Origin: Agrobacterium tumefaciens
Lineage (GTDB): Bacteria; Pseudomonadota; Alphaproteobacteria; Rhizobiales; Rhizobiaceae
DNA: 64,000 nt
Reading direction: 5' to 3'
Assembly: GCF_017726655.1 (NCBI RefSeq)
Contig: NZ_CP072309.1
Location: 2,104,501 to 2,168,500, forward strand
How positions within the stretch are numbered: position 1 is the stretch's first letter; each line of letters opens with the position of its first letter. Positions 18,741 through 28,557 of this stretch are shown here, piece by piece. Below the pieces are notes generated by a model. That model made no database searches. It was not told the origin of the DNA and saw only the letters and a list, made by a program, of their open reading frames with translations. The translations under genes and the position numbers were made by a program.

Positions 18741-21143
18741 ATGCGTGCCGCACTTGATTTCGCACCCGGCGCACCGGGCATTGACGCACGCTGGACGTCG
18801 AGCGCCAAGAATGGTGTGGGAACCGCACTGTCGAAAACCTCTCCAGTCTGGTTTACGCTCAGCCACGGCATCCTCAACGAGGTTTATTATCCACGTATCG
18901 ATAGCGCCTGCACCCGCGATCTCGGTCTTGTGGTCACTAGAGACGACGGATATTTTTCGGAAGAGAAACGGGACTGCACCTCCGTTACCCGCCCTTTCGA
19001 GAGTGGAATTCCCGCGTTCCAAATCACCAACACGGCGACAGATGGATCCTACCGGATTGAAAAACAGGTCATCACCGATCCGGCGCGGGCCTGTGTTCTT
19101 CAGCAAGTCTCCTTCTCGCCCTTGAAGGGAAAGATGGGGGATTACCGTGTAAGCCTCCTTCTGGCGCCGCATCTTGTCAACGCCGGCAATCTCAACTCCG
19201 CCTGGATAGGGGAGTATGAAGGGCGTCAGATTCTGTTCGCGACTGGTCGCTCTCGATATCTGGCGCTTATTTGCGATCTTCCCTGGCGCGCCGCAAGCGC
19301 TGGTTTTGTGGGCGTTTCCGATGGCTGGCAGCAATTGCGCCGCGTCGGACGCCTTATCGAGGAATATCAGCGGGCAGATGATGGCAATGTTTCGCTGGCG
19401 GCGGAAATCGATTTTAGCGAAGCTCACGATACGGCGACATTAGCGCTCGGTTTCGGCCAGACCGAATATGAAGCGGCGGCCTGTGCTGTCGCAAGTCTGA
19501 AATCCGGCTTCAGGCATGCGCACGACGCCTATGTTGCCAACTGGCGCAGCTGGCAGGACAGCCTTGAGGGCCTCGACCGCGATACCCATCACGGCGTCAA
19601 TTCCTATCGCGTGTCGACCGCCGTGCTTGCCGCACATCGTGCTGCAGACCGGCCCGGAGCCGTCGTGGCGAGCCTGTCGATCCCATGGGGAGCCTCCAAG
19701 GGCGATGACGATCTTGGCGGATATCATCTGATATGGCCGCGAGATCTGGTGGAAGCCGCGGGCGGGTTTCTGGCGGCCGGCGATCACGAGGAGGCTTTGG
19801 CCATCCTTGATTATCTGCGCCAGGTGCAGCAGCCCTCGGGGCGTTGGCCGCAAAATCTCTGGCTGGATGGCAAGCCCTATTGGCCGGGCGTTCAGATGGA
19901 CGAATGCGCCTTTCCAATCCTGCTGGCGGATATGCTGCATCGGCACGGCCACCTCGACCACGCAGCAAGGGCGGATTACATGCCGATGATCCGCAGCGCC
20001 TCGGCCTATATTCTGGCAAACGGTCCGACGACCGGCGAGGACAGGTGGGAGGAGGACGCAGGCTACAGCCCGTTCACGCTTGCAGTGGAGATCGCTGCGC
20101 TGCTTGCCGCCGCTGATCTGCTGGATATGGAGGGCGATGCGGCGCAAGCAACGCATCTGCGGCAGACCGCCGATTGCTGGAACGAGCAGATCGAAAGGTG
20201 GACATTTGCTGGCGACCCAACCCTCTGCTCGGAGCTTGATATTTCCGGCCATTATGTTCGCATCGCCTCTCCCGGTACCACCGATGCCGTCCAGCCCTCG
20301 GGCACCACGCCCATCCTCAACCAGACACCGGATCGCGCTTTCCTGCCAACGAGCGATGTGATCAGCCCTGATGCACTTGCGCTGGTCCGCTTTGGCCTGC
20401 GCGCACCAGACGATCCCCACATTGTCGCAACGGTGAAGGCGATCGATCATTGCCTGCGCGCCGACCTGCCGCAGGGGTTGGTCTGGTACAGGTACACAGG
20501 CGACGGATATGGTGAGCATGCTGATGGGGCAGCATTTGACGGCACCGGTCAGGGCAGGCCATGGCCGCTTCTGACCGGCGAGCGCGCCCATTACGAACTT
20601 GCTGCGGGCAGACGCGGGGCGGCGGAAGCTCTGCTGACCACAATGGAAAAATCGGCTGGGCAGAGCGGCCTTTTCCCCGAGCAGGTCTGGGATCAACCCG
20701 ATCTTCCCGATAGGGAGCTGTTCTATGGCCACCCATCGGGCAGCGCGATGCCGCTGGTCTGGGCTCATGCAGAACATATCAAGCTTCTGCGTTCGCTCGC
20801 CGATGGCTCCGTTTTCGACATGCCGCCGCAGGGTGTAGATCGTTACATCCGCAACAAGACGCCATCGCATCTTCGAATCTGGTGCTTCAACAACAAGATA
20901 TCAGCAATGCCCACCGGCAAGGTTCTGCGGCTGGAACTGGCGGATGATGCCATCGTGCACTGGAGCACCGACGGCTGGGCAACGACAACAGACACAAGCA
21001 CGATGCCCTCCGGTCTCGGCACGCATTTTGCGGATTTGCCCGTGCAGGATATGGCGGCCGGCGGCACGATTGTTTTCACCTTCTACTGGCGAGATGCTGG
21101 AGTGTGGGAAAACGAGAATTTTACCGTTCGTCTCGGCGAATGA
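18741..21143 (+). CDS. Glucoamylase-type glycoside hydrolase, family GH15
   Basis: Family GH15 enzymes release glucose from the non-reducing ends of alpha-glucans or related oligosaccharides. The product is 800 residues and has no signal peptide, so it acts on intracellular substrate. The N-terminal beta-sandwich domain includes SHGILNEVYYPRID near residue 45. The (alpha/alpha)6 barrel starts about residue 290. It contains HLIWPRDLVEAAGGFLAAGD and then GEDRWEEDAGYSPFT near residue 435, with the expected catalytic acid. The second carboxylate is likely in the HPSGSAMPLVWAHAEHIKLL block near 670. A C-terminal beta domain ends the protein. It is the first gene of an operon with gnd, zwf and a glucokinase, so its glucose is probably fed straight to them. 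Confidence 0.9.
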   Translation: MRAALDFAPGAPGIDARWTSSAKNGVGTALSKTSPVWFTLSHGILNEVYYPRIDSACTRDLGLVVTRDDGYFSEEKRDCTSVTRPFESGIPAFQITNTATDGSYRIEKQVITDPARACVLQQVSFSPLKGKMGDYRVSLLLAPHLVNAGNLNSAWIGEYEGRQILFATGRSRYLALICDLPWRAASAGFVGVSDGWQQLRRVGRLIEEYQRADDGNVSLAAEIDFSEAHDTATLALGFGQTEYEAAACAVASLKSGFRHAHDAYVANWRSWQDSLEGLDRDTHHGVNSYRVSTAVLAAHRAADRPGAVVASLSIPWGASKGDDDLGGYHLIWPRDLVEAAGGFLAAGDHEEALAILDYLRQVQQPSGRWPQNLWLDGKPYWPGVQMDECAFPILLADMLHRHGHLDHAARADYMPMIRSASAYILANGPTTGEDRWEEDAGYSPFTLAVEIAALLAAADLLDMEGDAAQATHLRQTADCWNEQIERWTFAGDPTLCSELDISGHYVRIASPGTTDAVQPSGTTPILNQTPDRAFLPTSDVISPDALALVRFGLRAPDDPHIVATVKAIDHCLRADLPQGLVWYRYTGDGYGEHADGAAFDGTGQGRPWPLLTGERAHYELAAGRRGAAEALLTTMEKSAGQSGLFPEQVWDQPDLPDRELFYGHPSGSAMPLVWAHAEHIKLLRSLADGSVFDMPPQGVDRYIRNKTPSHLRIWCFNNKISAMPTGKVLRLELADDAIVHWSTDGWATTTDTSTMPSGLGTHFADLPVQDMAAGGTIVFTFYWRDAGVWENENFTVRLGE

Positions 21144-21179
21144 ACCAGCAATAGCGAATTGCACAAAAGGAGTGTCAGC

Positions 21180-22184
21180 ATGCAGATTGGAATGGTTGGG
21201 CTTGGGCGGATGGGCGCAAACATGGTGCGCCGCCTTTTGAAGCACGGGCATGATTGCGTGGTTTTCGACGTCAATCCCGACAATGTCGCGGCGTTGGTTA
21301 AGGAAGGCGCAACGGGCGCGACCTCGCCGGACGATCTGGTTGCCAGGCTCTCTCCGCCACGCGCCGTGTGGCTGATGCTGCCCGCGGCCATCACGCCAAA
21401 AATCGCGCGGGACTTTGCGGGCAAACTCCAGGCGGGCGATGCCATCATCGATGGCGGAAATTCCAACTATCGCGATGCGATTGATCTTGCGGCCGAGTTT
21501 GCGTCCCGCGGCATTGATTTCATCGATACCGGCACATCCGGTGGCGTCTGGGGGCTGGAGCGCGGTTACTCCCTGATGATCGGCGGACCGGTCGCCGCGG
21601 TCCAGCGTCTCGACCCGATCTTCGCTTCCCTTGCGCCCGGCGCAGGCCTGGGCATCGCTGCCGACCCGGTCACCGGAACAGCACCGATGGGATATCTGCA
21701 TTGCGGTCCATCAGGGGCAGGGCATTTCGTCAAGATGGTGCACAATGGCATCGAATACGGTGTCATGGCCGCCTATGCCGAAGGGCTCAACATCCTGAAA
21801 GCCGCCAATGCGGGCACGCAACATCGCGAGGCGGATGCCGAAACCGCCCCTCTCGCCCATCCGCAATATTACCAGTTCAACTTTGATCTTCCCGCTGTGA
21901 CCGAGGTCTGGCGACACGGGTCTGTTATCAGTTCCTGGCTGCTCGACCTGACGGCGGAGGCGCTGAAGCAGGACCCTCACCTTGACCATTACGGCGGCCG
22001 AGTGTCCGATTCCGGGGAAGGCCGCTGGACCCTTCAGGCGGCCGTCGAAACCGGCGTGCCGGCCCCCATTTTGGCATCGGCGCTTTTCGAGCGTTTTTCC
22101 TCACGCGGCGAGGCCGAGTTTGCCGGCAAGGTGCTGTCGGCCATGCGCAATGCCTTTGGTGGCCATCTGGAGAAAGCCAAATGA
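21180..22184 (+). CDS. gnd: Decarboxylating 6-phosphogluconate dehydrogenase, short form
   Basis: The enzyme converts 6-phosphogluconate to ribulose 5-phosphate and CO2, making NAD(P)H. The product is 334 residues, the short form known from many bacteria and often NAD-preferring. The N-terminal Rossmann motif is [12 protein letters not shown] (residues 4-15). The substrate signature [21 protein letters not shown] lies near residue 118. The catalytic [16 protein letters not shown] lies near 180. AAGGAG precedes the ATG by 9 bases. Its stop overlaps the zwf start (ATGA), which indicates coupling. A second, long-form gnd elsewhere in the genome is likely but not visible here. Confidence 0.94.
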   Translation: MQIGMVGLGRMGANMVRRLLKHGHDCVVFDVNPDNVAALVKEGATGATSPDDLVARLSPPRAVWLMLPAAITPKIARDFAGKLQAGDAIIDGGNSNYRDAIDLAAEFASRGIDFIDTGTSGGVWGLERGYSLMIGGPVAAVQRLDPIFASLAPGAGLGIAADPVTGTAPMGYLHCGPSGAGHFVKMVHNGIEYGVMAAYAEGLNILKAANAGTQHREADAETAPLAHPQYYQFNFDLPAVTEVWRHGSVISSWLLDLTAEALKQDPHLDHYGGRVSDSGEGRWTLQAAVETGVPAPILASALFERFSSRGEAEFAGKVLSAMRNAFGGHLEKAK

Positions 22185-23566
22185 AGATATCAGCCACGGA
22201 CAGACAGCGTTCAGACGTGCTGGTGGTGTTCGGCGCCACGGGTGATCTTGCCTATAAGATGATCTTTCCCTCTCTCTACGCCATGGTGAAACGCGGCGCG
22301 CTGCAAACGCCCGTCATCGGTGTCGCTTTCGATGATTGGCCGCGTGAACAGTTGATAGCGCGGGCGCGGGATGCGGTCGCCAACCATGTGGACAAGATCG
22401 ACGAAGCCGTCTTCGAAAAATTCGCCGCGCAGCTGACCTATGTCTCCGGCGATTACCGCAATGACGCAACGTTCGAAAAGCTGCGGTCGGCTCTGAAGGA
22501 TCACCATCGCCCACTTTATTACCTCGCCATTCCGCCATCGCTGTTTGAAACCGTCGTGACTGGCCTCGATCGAGCCGGGATAGCGGCCTCGGCAAGGTTG
22601 ATGGTGGAAAAGCCATTTGGCCGCGACCTCGGCACAGCTGAGGCGCTGAACGAGGCGTTACACAAGGTGTTCGACGAGGATGCAATTTTCCGCATCGATC
22701 ATTTTCTGGGCAAGGAGGCTATTCAGAACCTTCTTTATTTCCGGTTTGCCAATGCCTTTCTGGAACCGGTCTGGAATCGCAATTACGTTGAGAGCGTGCA
22801 GATCACCATGGCCGAGGATTTCGGCATCAAGGGGCGTGGCAAATTTTATGACGAGGTCGGGTGTATTCGCGACGTGATACAGAACCATCTGATCAATGTC
22901 CTGCTTTTGCTAGCGATGGAGCCGCCGGCTACAAGCGCCTCGGATGATCTCGTCGATGAAAAAGTGCAGATACTGAAAGCCATGCCGCCGCTTACACGCG
23001 ATGATGTAGTGCGCGGGCAGTTCAAGGGTTATCTGGACGAGCCGGGTGTAGCTCCGGCTTCGAGCCGGGATACGTTCGCCGCCGTGCGCTTTCGCGTCGC
23101 CACCTGGCGCTGGAATGGCGTGCCATTCTTTATCCGCGCCGGCAAGAACCTGCCGGCGCATGCAACCGAAGTCGTGGTCCGCTTCAAGCGTCCGCCAATT
23201 GCGCTCTTTGGCGATGTCGAGACAACCCCCGCCAATTATGTGCGATTCCGGCTGGGGCCGGATATTGCAATTGGAATTGGCGCGCGCCGCAAGGCTGCGG
23301 GCGATGGCATGCGCGGTGAGGCCGTAGAACTCGGCGCAGTCGATGACGGTATCGGTGACATGGCGCCTTATGAGCGACTGATCGGTGATGCGATGGCGGG
23401 CGAACGCCAGCTCTTCACCCGTCAGGACGCGGCGGAACTGGCCTGGAAGATCGTGGAGCCAATCCTCGATGATCCCGCAGTGCCGCCTGCATACGATGCG
23501 GGAAGCTGGGGACCGGCGGAAATGGCAGGGTTTGGGCCGCCAGGCGGGTGGGTTGATCCCGAATAG
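22181..23566 (+). CDS. zwf: Glucose-6-phosphate 1-dehydrogenase
   Basis: Zwf oxidises glucose 6-phosphate to 6-phosphogluconolactone, the entry into the pentose phosphate and Entner-Doudoroff routes. The product is 461 residues. The coenzyme motif is [18 protein letters not shown] near residue 12. The active-site signature [20 protein letters not shown] is near residue 170. The gene sits between gnd and a glucokinase. No 6-phosphogluconolactonase gene is in the operon, so the lactone would hydrolyse spontaneously or by an enzyme encoded elsewhere. Confidence 0.95.
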   Translation: MKISATDRQRSDVLVVFGATGDLAYKMIFPSLYAMVKRGALQTPVIGVAFDDWPREQLIARARDAVANHVDKIDEAVFEKFAAQLTYVSGDYRNDATFEKLRSALKDHHRPLYYLAIPPSLFETVVTGLDRAGIAASARLMVEKPFGRDLGTAEALNEALHKVFDEDAIFRIDHFLGKEAIQNLLYFRFANAFLEPVWNRNYVESVQITMAEDFGIKGRGKFYDEVGCIRDVIQNHLINVLLLLAMEPPATSASDDLVDEKVQILKAMPPLTRDDVVRGQFKGYLDEPGVAPASSRDTFAAVRFRVATWRWNGVPFFIRAGKNLPAHATEVVVRFKRPPIALFGDVETTPANYVRFRLGPDIAIGIGARRKAAGDGMRGEAVELGAVDDGIGDMAPYERLIGDAMAGERQLFTRQDAAELAWKIVEPILDDPAVPPAYDAGSWGPAEMAGFGPPGGWVDPE

Positions 23567-23597
23567 CACCCACAACACAGTCGACGGAGGCCAGGTC

Positions 23598-24275
23598 ATG
23601 GCACGGGATCAAACTGTTCTTGCAATCGATATCGGCGGCAGCCACGTGAAGATTCGCCTGAGCACCGGTGGCGAAGAACGCAAGGTTGAAAGCGGAAAGA
23701 CAATGACGGGACCTGAAATGGTCGCCGCGGTAACCGCCATGGCAAAGGATATGACCTACGACGTCATTGCCATGGGATATCCCGGCCCGGTCGTTCATAA
23801 CAAACCGCTTCGAGAACCGGTCAATCTGGGCGAAGGCTGGGTGGGCTATGATTATGAGGGCGCTTTTGGTTGTCCTGTTCGCGTCGTCAACGACGCGCTC
23901 ATGCAGGCGATTGGCTCTTACAAGGGCGGACGCATGTTGTTTCTGGGGCTCGGCACGGGTTTGGGCGCTGCGATGATTGTCGAGAATGTTGCCCAGCCGA
24001 TGGAGATCGCCCATCTTCCTTACCGCAAAGGCAAAACGTATGAGCACTATGTCAGCGAGGCCTATAGGGAAAAGAAGGGCAACGCGAAATGGCAAAAGCG
24101 CGTACACGACGTCGTTGAACGACTGAGCGCGGCTCTTGAACCGGATGAGGTCGTCATCGGTGGCGGCAACGTGGAAAAGCTCGATACTCTGCCGCCCAAT
24201 TGCAGACGGGGAGATAACGCTCTGGCTTTTGAGGGTGGATTTCGTCTTTGGAAAGATCCAGCTCTGATCTTTTAA
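23598..24275 (+). CDS. ppgK: ROK-type polyphosphate glucokinase-like protein
   Basis: PpgK-type enzymes phosphorylate glucose using polyphosphate and/or ATP. The product is 225 residues, typical of the single-domain PpgK group. The phosphate-binding motif AIDIGGSHVKIRL opens the protein. YPGPV follows near 60, then VVNDALMQA with the catalytic Asp. FLGLGTGLGAAMIV and VVIGGGNVEKLD come near the end. The ribosome site GGAGG lies 10 bases before the ATG. Its place behind glucoamylase, gnd and zwf gives a complete path from glucan to ribulose 5-phosphate except for the lactonase. Polyphosphate use is inferred from the family. Confidence 0.85.
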   Translation: MARDQTVLAIDIGGSHVKIRLSTGGEERKVESGKTMTGPEMVAAVTAMAKDMTYDVIAMGYPGPVVHNKPLREPVNLGEGWVGYDYEGAFGCPVRVVNDALMQAIGSYKGGRMLFLGLGTGLGAAMIVENVAQPMEIAHLPYRKGKTYEHYVSEAYREKKGNAKWQKRVHDVVERLSAALEPDEVVIGGGNVEKLDTLPPNCRRGDNALAFEGGFRLWKDPALIF

Positions 24276-24996
24276 AAATCACGGCTGCTGCTTTTGGTTA
24301 TGTTGTTTAGGGCGCGCCGCGCACATGGATAGCCTGCTGCCGCGCGTCAGGATATGCCTTTGCACCGAAGGATGGCGTTGATCGGACCATGAAGGCTAGA
24401 TCGGTTGCAAGCAGGTCACGCTTATGGTGGTGATAGTTACTCGATAACCGGCAGGTGCACCGCCATGATCGGTATAGCCCAAAGAGGCGCAATCGCAACG
24501 ACATCCGCCGTGCTACGGAGGCAAGATCCAATGCGGGCAGACATAGAGTCCGGCAGTTCTAGCTGCGCTTGGTCATGCTCTCGCTCGTATGTGGGAAACG
24601 CTGCTTTATCGGGGAAAGTCTGTGAGGAAACCCGGCAAGGTAGATCGCTCGAGTGCGCGGGGTGTGCACGACTATCTGCTTATTGATGGAACTGGACATA
24701 GGTTGCTGCGTGGCGTCTGCTGAAAGTCAATCCGGCATCGACCCGTATGGCCTAGGCTATCTTAACTTTATCTCTGCTCATAATGGCAAGCGCATCTGTG
24801 GTCTCTCTTCCGACGGTTTCTCGCCCTGCGATGAAGTGGACTATATGCACGCAGCCGTTGATAGACAGTACGAGTTGATCGTTGGTGACGATCGGTTTAC
24901 CCTCCATGAGAAGACGTTCCGCCGGGCGCCACGCCAGTCTGTGTGAATATCCAGCAATGATGTGGGCTCCAATCTTTCCGATCTCTAGGAATGCTG
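24276..24996. other. Gene-poor spacer with degraded coding sequence
   Basis: About 720 bases follow the sugar operon. I find no intact gene. Several short frames on both strands lack ribosome sites. The right part holds a leftward relic resembling the end of a DKNYY protein (listed separately). The left part, 24,276-24,740, shows nothing I can assign. Confidence 0.5.
24752..24960 (-). pseudogene. Relic of a DKNYY-family gene C-terminus
   Basis: The leftward frame ending at 24,752 resembles the C-terminal quarter of the DKNYY protein at 15,084-17,051. Shared landmarks occur in the same order: GYS, then LL-x-x-GKPI, NDQL, and NG about four residues later. The rest is missing and no start is present. 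Similarity is short and was judged by eye. The relic sits head-to-head with the intact family H gene, as the full DKNYY gene sits beside the damaged family H copy. Confidence 0.4.
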
Positions 24997-26121
24997 ATGC
25001 TTTCTTTGCCAATCGTGTGCGCATTCGCTGCGCTTCTCGCACTTTTCACAACCGCCAGCGAAGCGAATGCAGCAGGTGATTGGAAAAAGCATGTCTTCGA
25101 TTTCAACATGCCGAGTGTAAATTTCGAAGCAGAAGTCCCAAACGATTCCACGGTTGAAACGGTCCCAATGGAGCAGGCGGAACTCGGCTCTATCGGCAGG
25201 GTGAAAATCGTCGGAAAGGTTACGCCGGGACCCGATGGCCAGAAGGTCGAGACAACAGTTGTGGCTTACGATCTCCGTAGTCCACCCGCAGCATTGCCGA
25301 TATGTAAGTATGAAGCTGAAATTTCAGGCTACACACCTGTTTCCATGTTTGCCTCCCCGGATCTGACTGAGGCAAAGGTTTTTGCAACGCAAAGCGACAA
25401 CGGCAAGCCAAAAAGCGCGATCCTCAGTCACTGCTTTGCAAAGGGAAAAAATGCCCTAGCTATCCATTTCATCGTTAACGTGGCGGGGAAACCAACGCCA
25501 GAAGCAGCCAAGAAAGCGCTACAGGATCTTGACACTTATTCAATCGGGTTCCTCAAGAGTTTCCAGTTCTCCGATGGCAGACAGGCAAACTTCGGTGATG
25601 AGATGCGGCTTGTTTCCCTTCGTATCGGTGAGCGCAAAATCGGACTGCAAATCCCAACGGATTGGCAAATACCGATCAACGATTTTCGAGGATCCCTGCC
25701 AGCTGAGTTACACATGATTCGTCGCAGCGGCGGGGAGGATGTCGGTCTGGTTTGGCTCAGCGTGCAGGAGATGAAGGAAAAGCCGGATCTCGAAACGACA
25801 GGTGTCGCGATTATTCGAGATTACTTTGTTAAGCAAACGCAGGACGCCGAAGCGCCGGTGCTGATTGGTAGTAACGAGAATCCGGTCATTTCGGAGCATA
25901 TGTTCGCCAACCGCGAATTCCGTTTCTCCGTCAAAAAGCGGAACGGAGAGGATATTGGGGTTATCAACGCGACCATTGTATGGAAGGACGGGCAACTGAC
26001 TGTGATCAGTCAATGGTCGATCTGGGCTGAGAGCGCCGGTCGCAACGAGTTTTTCTCTCGCCTTCCTGGTGTTACAGTATACGGCCTGGTGCGTTCTGCT
26101 TTGCTTGGGGTTGCACTGTAG
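24997..26121 (+). CDS. Secreted hypothetical protein, family H (intact copy)
   Basis: I do not recognise a named family. The 374-residue product has a signal peptide (MLSLPIVCAFAALLALFTTA, cleaved near ANA-AGD), so it acts in the periplasm or outside. The mature part has two similar-sized halves rich in beta strands and charged residues. A conserved core around residue 220 reads IPTDWQIPINDFRGSLPAEL. It continues with DVGLVWLSVQEMKEKPDLE. I chose the ATG at 24,997 over 24,991 because AGGA is then spaced by 6 bases. A damaged paralogue lies at 17,224-18,194. Context near T6SS genes suggests a link to toxin defence, but no direct evidence exists. Confidence 0.75.
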   Translation: MLSLPIVCAFAALLALFTTASEANAAGDWKKHVFDFNMPSVNFEAEVPNDSTVETVPMEQAELGSIGRVKIVGKVTPGPDGQKVETTVVAYDLRSPPAALPICKYEAEISGYTPVSMFASPDLTEAKVFATQSDNGKPKSAILSHCFAKGKNALAIHFIVNVAGKPTPEAAKKALQDLDTYSIGFLKSFQFSDGRQANFGDEMRLVSLRIGERKIGLQIPTDWQIPINDFRGSLPAELHMIRRSGGEDVGLVWLSVQEMKEKPDLETTGVAIIRDYFVKQTQDAEAPVLIGSNENPVISEHMFANREFRFSVKKRNGEDIGVINATIVWKDGQLTVISQWSIWAESAGRNEFFSRLPGVTVYGLVRSALLGVAL

Positions 26122-26142
26122 TCTTAAAGCTTTTTCACCAAG

Positions 26143-27510
26143 CTAGCACTTCGCGAGCAGTCGGGTGATGAGTTCACTCACTGACTTGACGCTATCGACT
26201 GAGCAAATGCTTTTCAAATTCCCGTACAGTTGATCGGAATCCTTCCGTCCTGCCCACTGGATGCAATCCCTGAATTTCGCCTTTTTTTGCCCTTCAGTCA
26301 GGGGCGCCTCTATAGCCCCATTGGCATGAAGGCGTTCAACCGAAAATTGGGTTCCATCTTTTAACGAGATACTGACTTTGTGCGGTAGACGCTCAAAGCC
26401 GCGTTCTTCTTCGATGCTATATGACGCTATGCTGATCTTTGCCATATGCACACGGAGTTCGGGGCGCATGGCTGCGGATGGTGTAAAGTCACGAAGTGAT
26501 AAGCTGCCTTGCGATAGGGCCACGGTAAGGCAATATTGCATTGAAAATCTGGCTTGCATTTCATCAGATGGGTCCGGGAAGGCAAGGTTATCGAAAGCGG
26601 ACCGCCCAACTTTCGTCTCCATACGTTCGATGTCCTCGATTGAAAATCCGTATTCCTTCTGCAGGTCCAAACTCGCATCGATTGCTCTGTGAGTGGATGC
26701 GCAGCACGGGTGGAGTTTGGTGACCAGGCCGCGCGTTTCGATGATGTGTTTGTCGTCGAAGGAAAGCTCGCCCCATCCTGTCGCCTCGTCACCCCCGAAA
26801 AGATCCAGGAAGCCGTTCGCTCGTTCGAGGATGTCCAATCTGCCGCTCAAACCGGATCGGGCTAGCAGCGCTGCTTCCACGGCATTTCGGGCGGCCATAC
26901 CAGCATGAAACGGCTTCGCGCCGGTCCCGAATTGCCCCTTTGGGCCAGAAGCCATGCTCGCAGCAAGGCTCATGGAGTGTGCGATCTGGGCTTCGGTAAG
27001 CCCCAATAGCACGGCGACGCCTGCCGCGGCCCCTAAACAACCGATTGTCGACGTGCCGTGCCATCCTCGATTATAGTGCGATGGGATGACGCCAAAGCCA
27101 ATTGCCGCCTGTCCTTCGAGCCCAGCGAGATATGCGTGGATGAGCCTCTCGCCTGATATATCGTCACTGGTTGTCGCGACGGACAGAAGGGCGGGGACAA
27201 GGACGGCCGATGCGTGTGCGCGTGCGGGGTGGAAATTGTCATCGAAATCGAGGCAGTGAGCTGCTGTGCCGTTGACAAGAGCAGCAAGTGAGCGTGACGC
27301 GCGGCCTCCTGTTAAAATCTGTGAAATTCCTTCTGTGCCGATCTCGTCACGGAAAGCTGCTGCGACAGACTGCGGGGCCGCATCGTTCACGCCTGCAATC
27401 ATGCAGCCAATCGTATCTACCACCGCATCTGTAGCGCGCGCTGTGGCAATGGGCGAAAACGACGTTCGTGACACGAGCTGACGGGCGATTTTTTCGAGAA
27501 CGGTTGTCAT
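26143..27510 (-). CDS. MmgE/PrpD family protein
   Basis: MmgE/PrpD proteins include 2-methylcitrate dehydratase and a broad set of uncharacterised lyases or isomerases. The product is 455 residues, the normal length. Recognisable family segments are ALVNGTAAHCLDFDDNFHPA near residue 80, SHYNRGWHGTSTIG near 150, and GTGAKPFHAGMAARNAVEA near 200. The ATG at 27,510 has GGAAG about 8 bases upstream. It is divergent from a lysR gene and next to an ABC importer with two hydrolases. It may therefore process a compound taken up by that system rather than methylcitrate; no prpB or prpC is nearby. Confidence 0.88.
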   Translation of the reverse strand: MTTVLEKIARQLVSRTSFSPIATARATDAVVDTIGCMIAGVNDAAPQSVAAAFRDEIGTEGISQILTGGRASRSLAALVNGTAAHCLDFDDNFHPARAHASAVLVPALLSVATTSDDISGERLIHAYLAGLEGQAAIGFGVIPSHYNRGWHGTSTIGCLGAAAGVAVLLGLTEAQIAHSMSLAASMASGPKGQFGTGAKPFHAGMAARNAVEAALLARSGLSGRLDILERANGFLDLFGGDEATGWGELSFDDKHIIETRGLVTKLHPCCASTHRAIDASLDLQKEYGFSIEDIERMETKVGRSAFDNLAFPDPSDEMQARFSMQYCLTVALSQGSLSLRDFTPSAAMRPELRVHMAKISIASYSIEEERGFERLPHKVSISLKDGTQFSVERLHANGAIEAPLTEGQKKAKFRDCIQWAGRKDSDQLYGNLKSICSVDSVKSVSELITRLLAKC

Positions 27511-27616
27511 TCGAGCGCTTCCTTGCAAGTTTCAAAGGGAGCAGCAGTGATGAACGGGCACGCTTATCCGCGCAATCTTATGCAAATGACGGGTGACGTC
27601 ATCCGGGAGAACGAGA

Positions 27617-28522
27617 ATGAAAAAATCGGGCGACGTCCATATCAGTACCAAACATATCCAGGCATTTGACGCGATCGCTGCAACAGGTTCGACCATCGCT
27701 GCTGCGGTCGACCTTGGCATATCCCAATCAAATACCAGTCGCCTGTTGAATCAGTTGGAAGTCCATCTCGGCGTGCGGCTGTTCGACAGGGATAAGAACA
27801 GGCTTTCCATGACGCGGGAGGGGCTGAAACTAGGGCCGCAAATCAGGGCTATTGCGGACAAGCTAACCGACTTGAAGATAACGGCGCGGGAACTTGAAGA
27901 AGGGCGCTCGACAGAGATACCGCTGCGATTGGCCTTCCCAGCCAGTCTGTCCACAACCGTAGTGCCGCGTCTGATCAAACGCTTTCTGGCAGAAGTCGGA
28001 CCGGCAAGAATCGAAATCGCGTCCGGCAATTATCTTGCGATCGAGCGGATGGTGGCTGACGGTGCCGTCGATCTTGGTTTTACGCGCTTGCCATCGCCCA
28101 CCCCAGGGCTTCGTGAAGAGCATGTAATGGGAACGCGCAATATCTGCGTGCTACACAACACCCATCCACTTGCCGGATATTCAAAGATCAAGGTTGAACA
28201 GTTGAAGACGGAAGATCTGATCCTTCTTAATCGGGAACGGGCAGTCCGTCACGAACTGGAGGCGGCCTTCTATCGGGCCGGACTACGCCGTCGTCCATCG
28301 ATAGAGGCGCATTCCGTCGGTTGCGGCTGCGCCCTGGCGGCGCAAGGGCTCGGAATTGCAATTGTCAGCGAGTTGCTGGCACTCGAATATCAGTCGTTGC
28401 CAGTGGCGTTCTTGCCGCTTGAACCGGCCATTCCTGTCGATTACGCCATTGTCAGCTCTGAACTTACCCCGCTTCCGAAAATGGCTGTGACGTTCTTGAG
28501 ATACATCAGGGAATGGGCGTAA
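27617..28522 (+). CDS. LysR-family transcriptional regulator 1
   Basis: The 301-residue product has an N-terminal winged helix with FDAIAATGSTIAAAVDLGIS and SNTSRLLNQLEVHLGVRLFDR, the standard LysR DNA-binding pattern. An effector domain follows from about residue 95. It is divergent from the MmgE/PrpD gene with a spacer of about 106 bases, the usual arrangement for a LysR regulator and its target. The ATG at 27,617 follows GGGAGA; a GTG at 27,593 is possible. It is about 50% alike by eye to the next gene in the DNA-binding part, so the two look like duplicated regulators. Confidence 0.9.
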   Translation: MKKSGDVHISTKHIQAFDAIAATGSTIAAAVDLGISQSNTSRLLNQLEVHLGVRLFDRDKNRLSMTREGLKLGPQIRAIADKLTDLKITARELEEGRSTEIPLRLAFPASLSTTVVPRLIKRFLAEVGPARIEIASGNYLAIERMVADGAVDLGFTRLPSPTPGLREEHVMGTRNICVLHNTHPLAGYSKIKVEQLKTEDLILLNRERAVRHELEAAFYRAGLRRRPSIEAHSVGCGCALAAQGLGIAIVSELLALEYQSLPVAFLPLEPAIPVDYAIVSSELTPLPKMAVTFLRYIREWA

Positions 28523-28557
28523 GCGGTTGTATTTCCGCAAGGAAGAAGGACTAACGA

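Noticed and set aside
19440..20870. A 476-codon frame opposite the glucoamylase gene
   Set aside because: Shadow of the GH15 gene; Arg/His-rich and motif-free.
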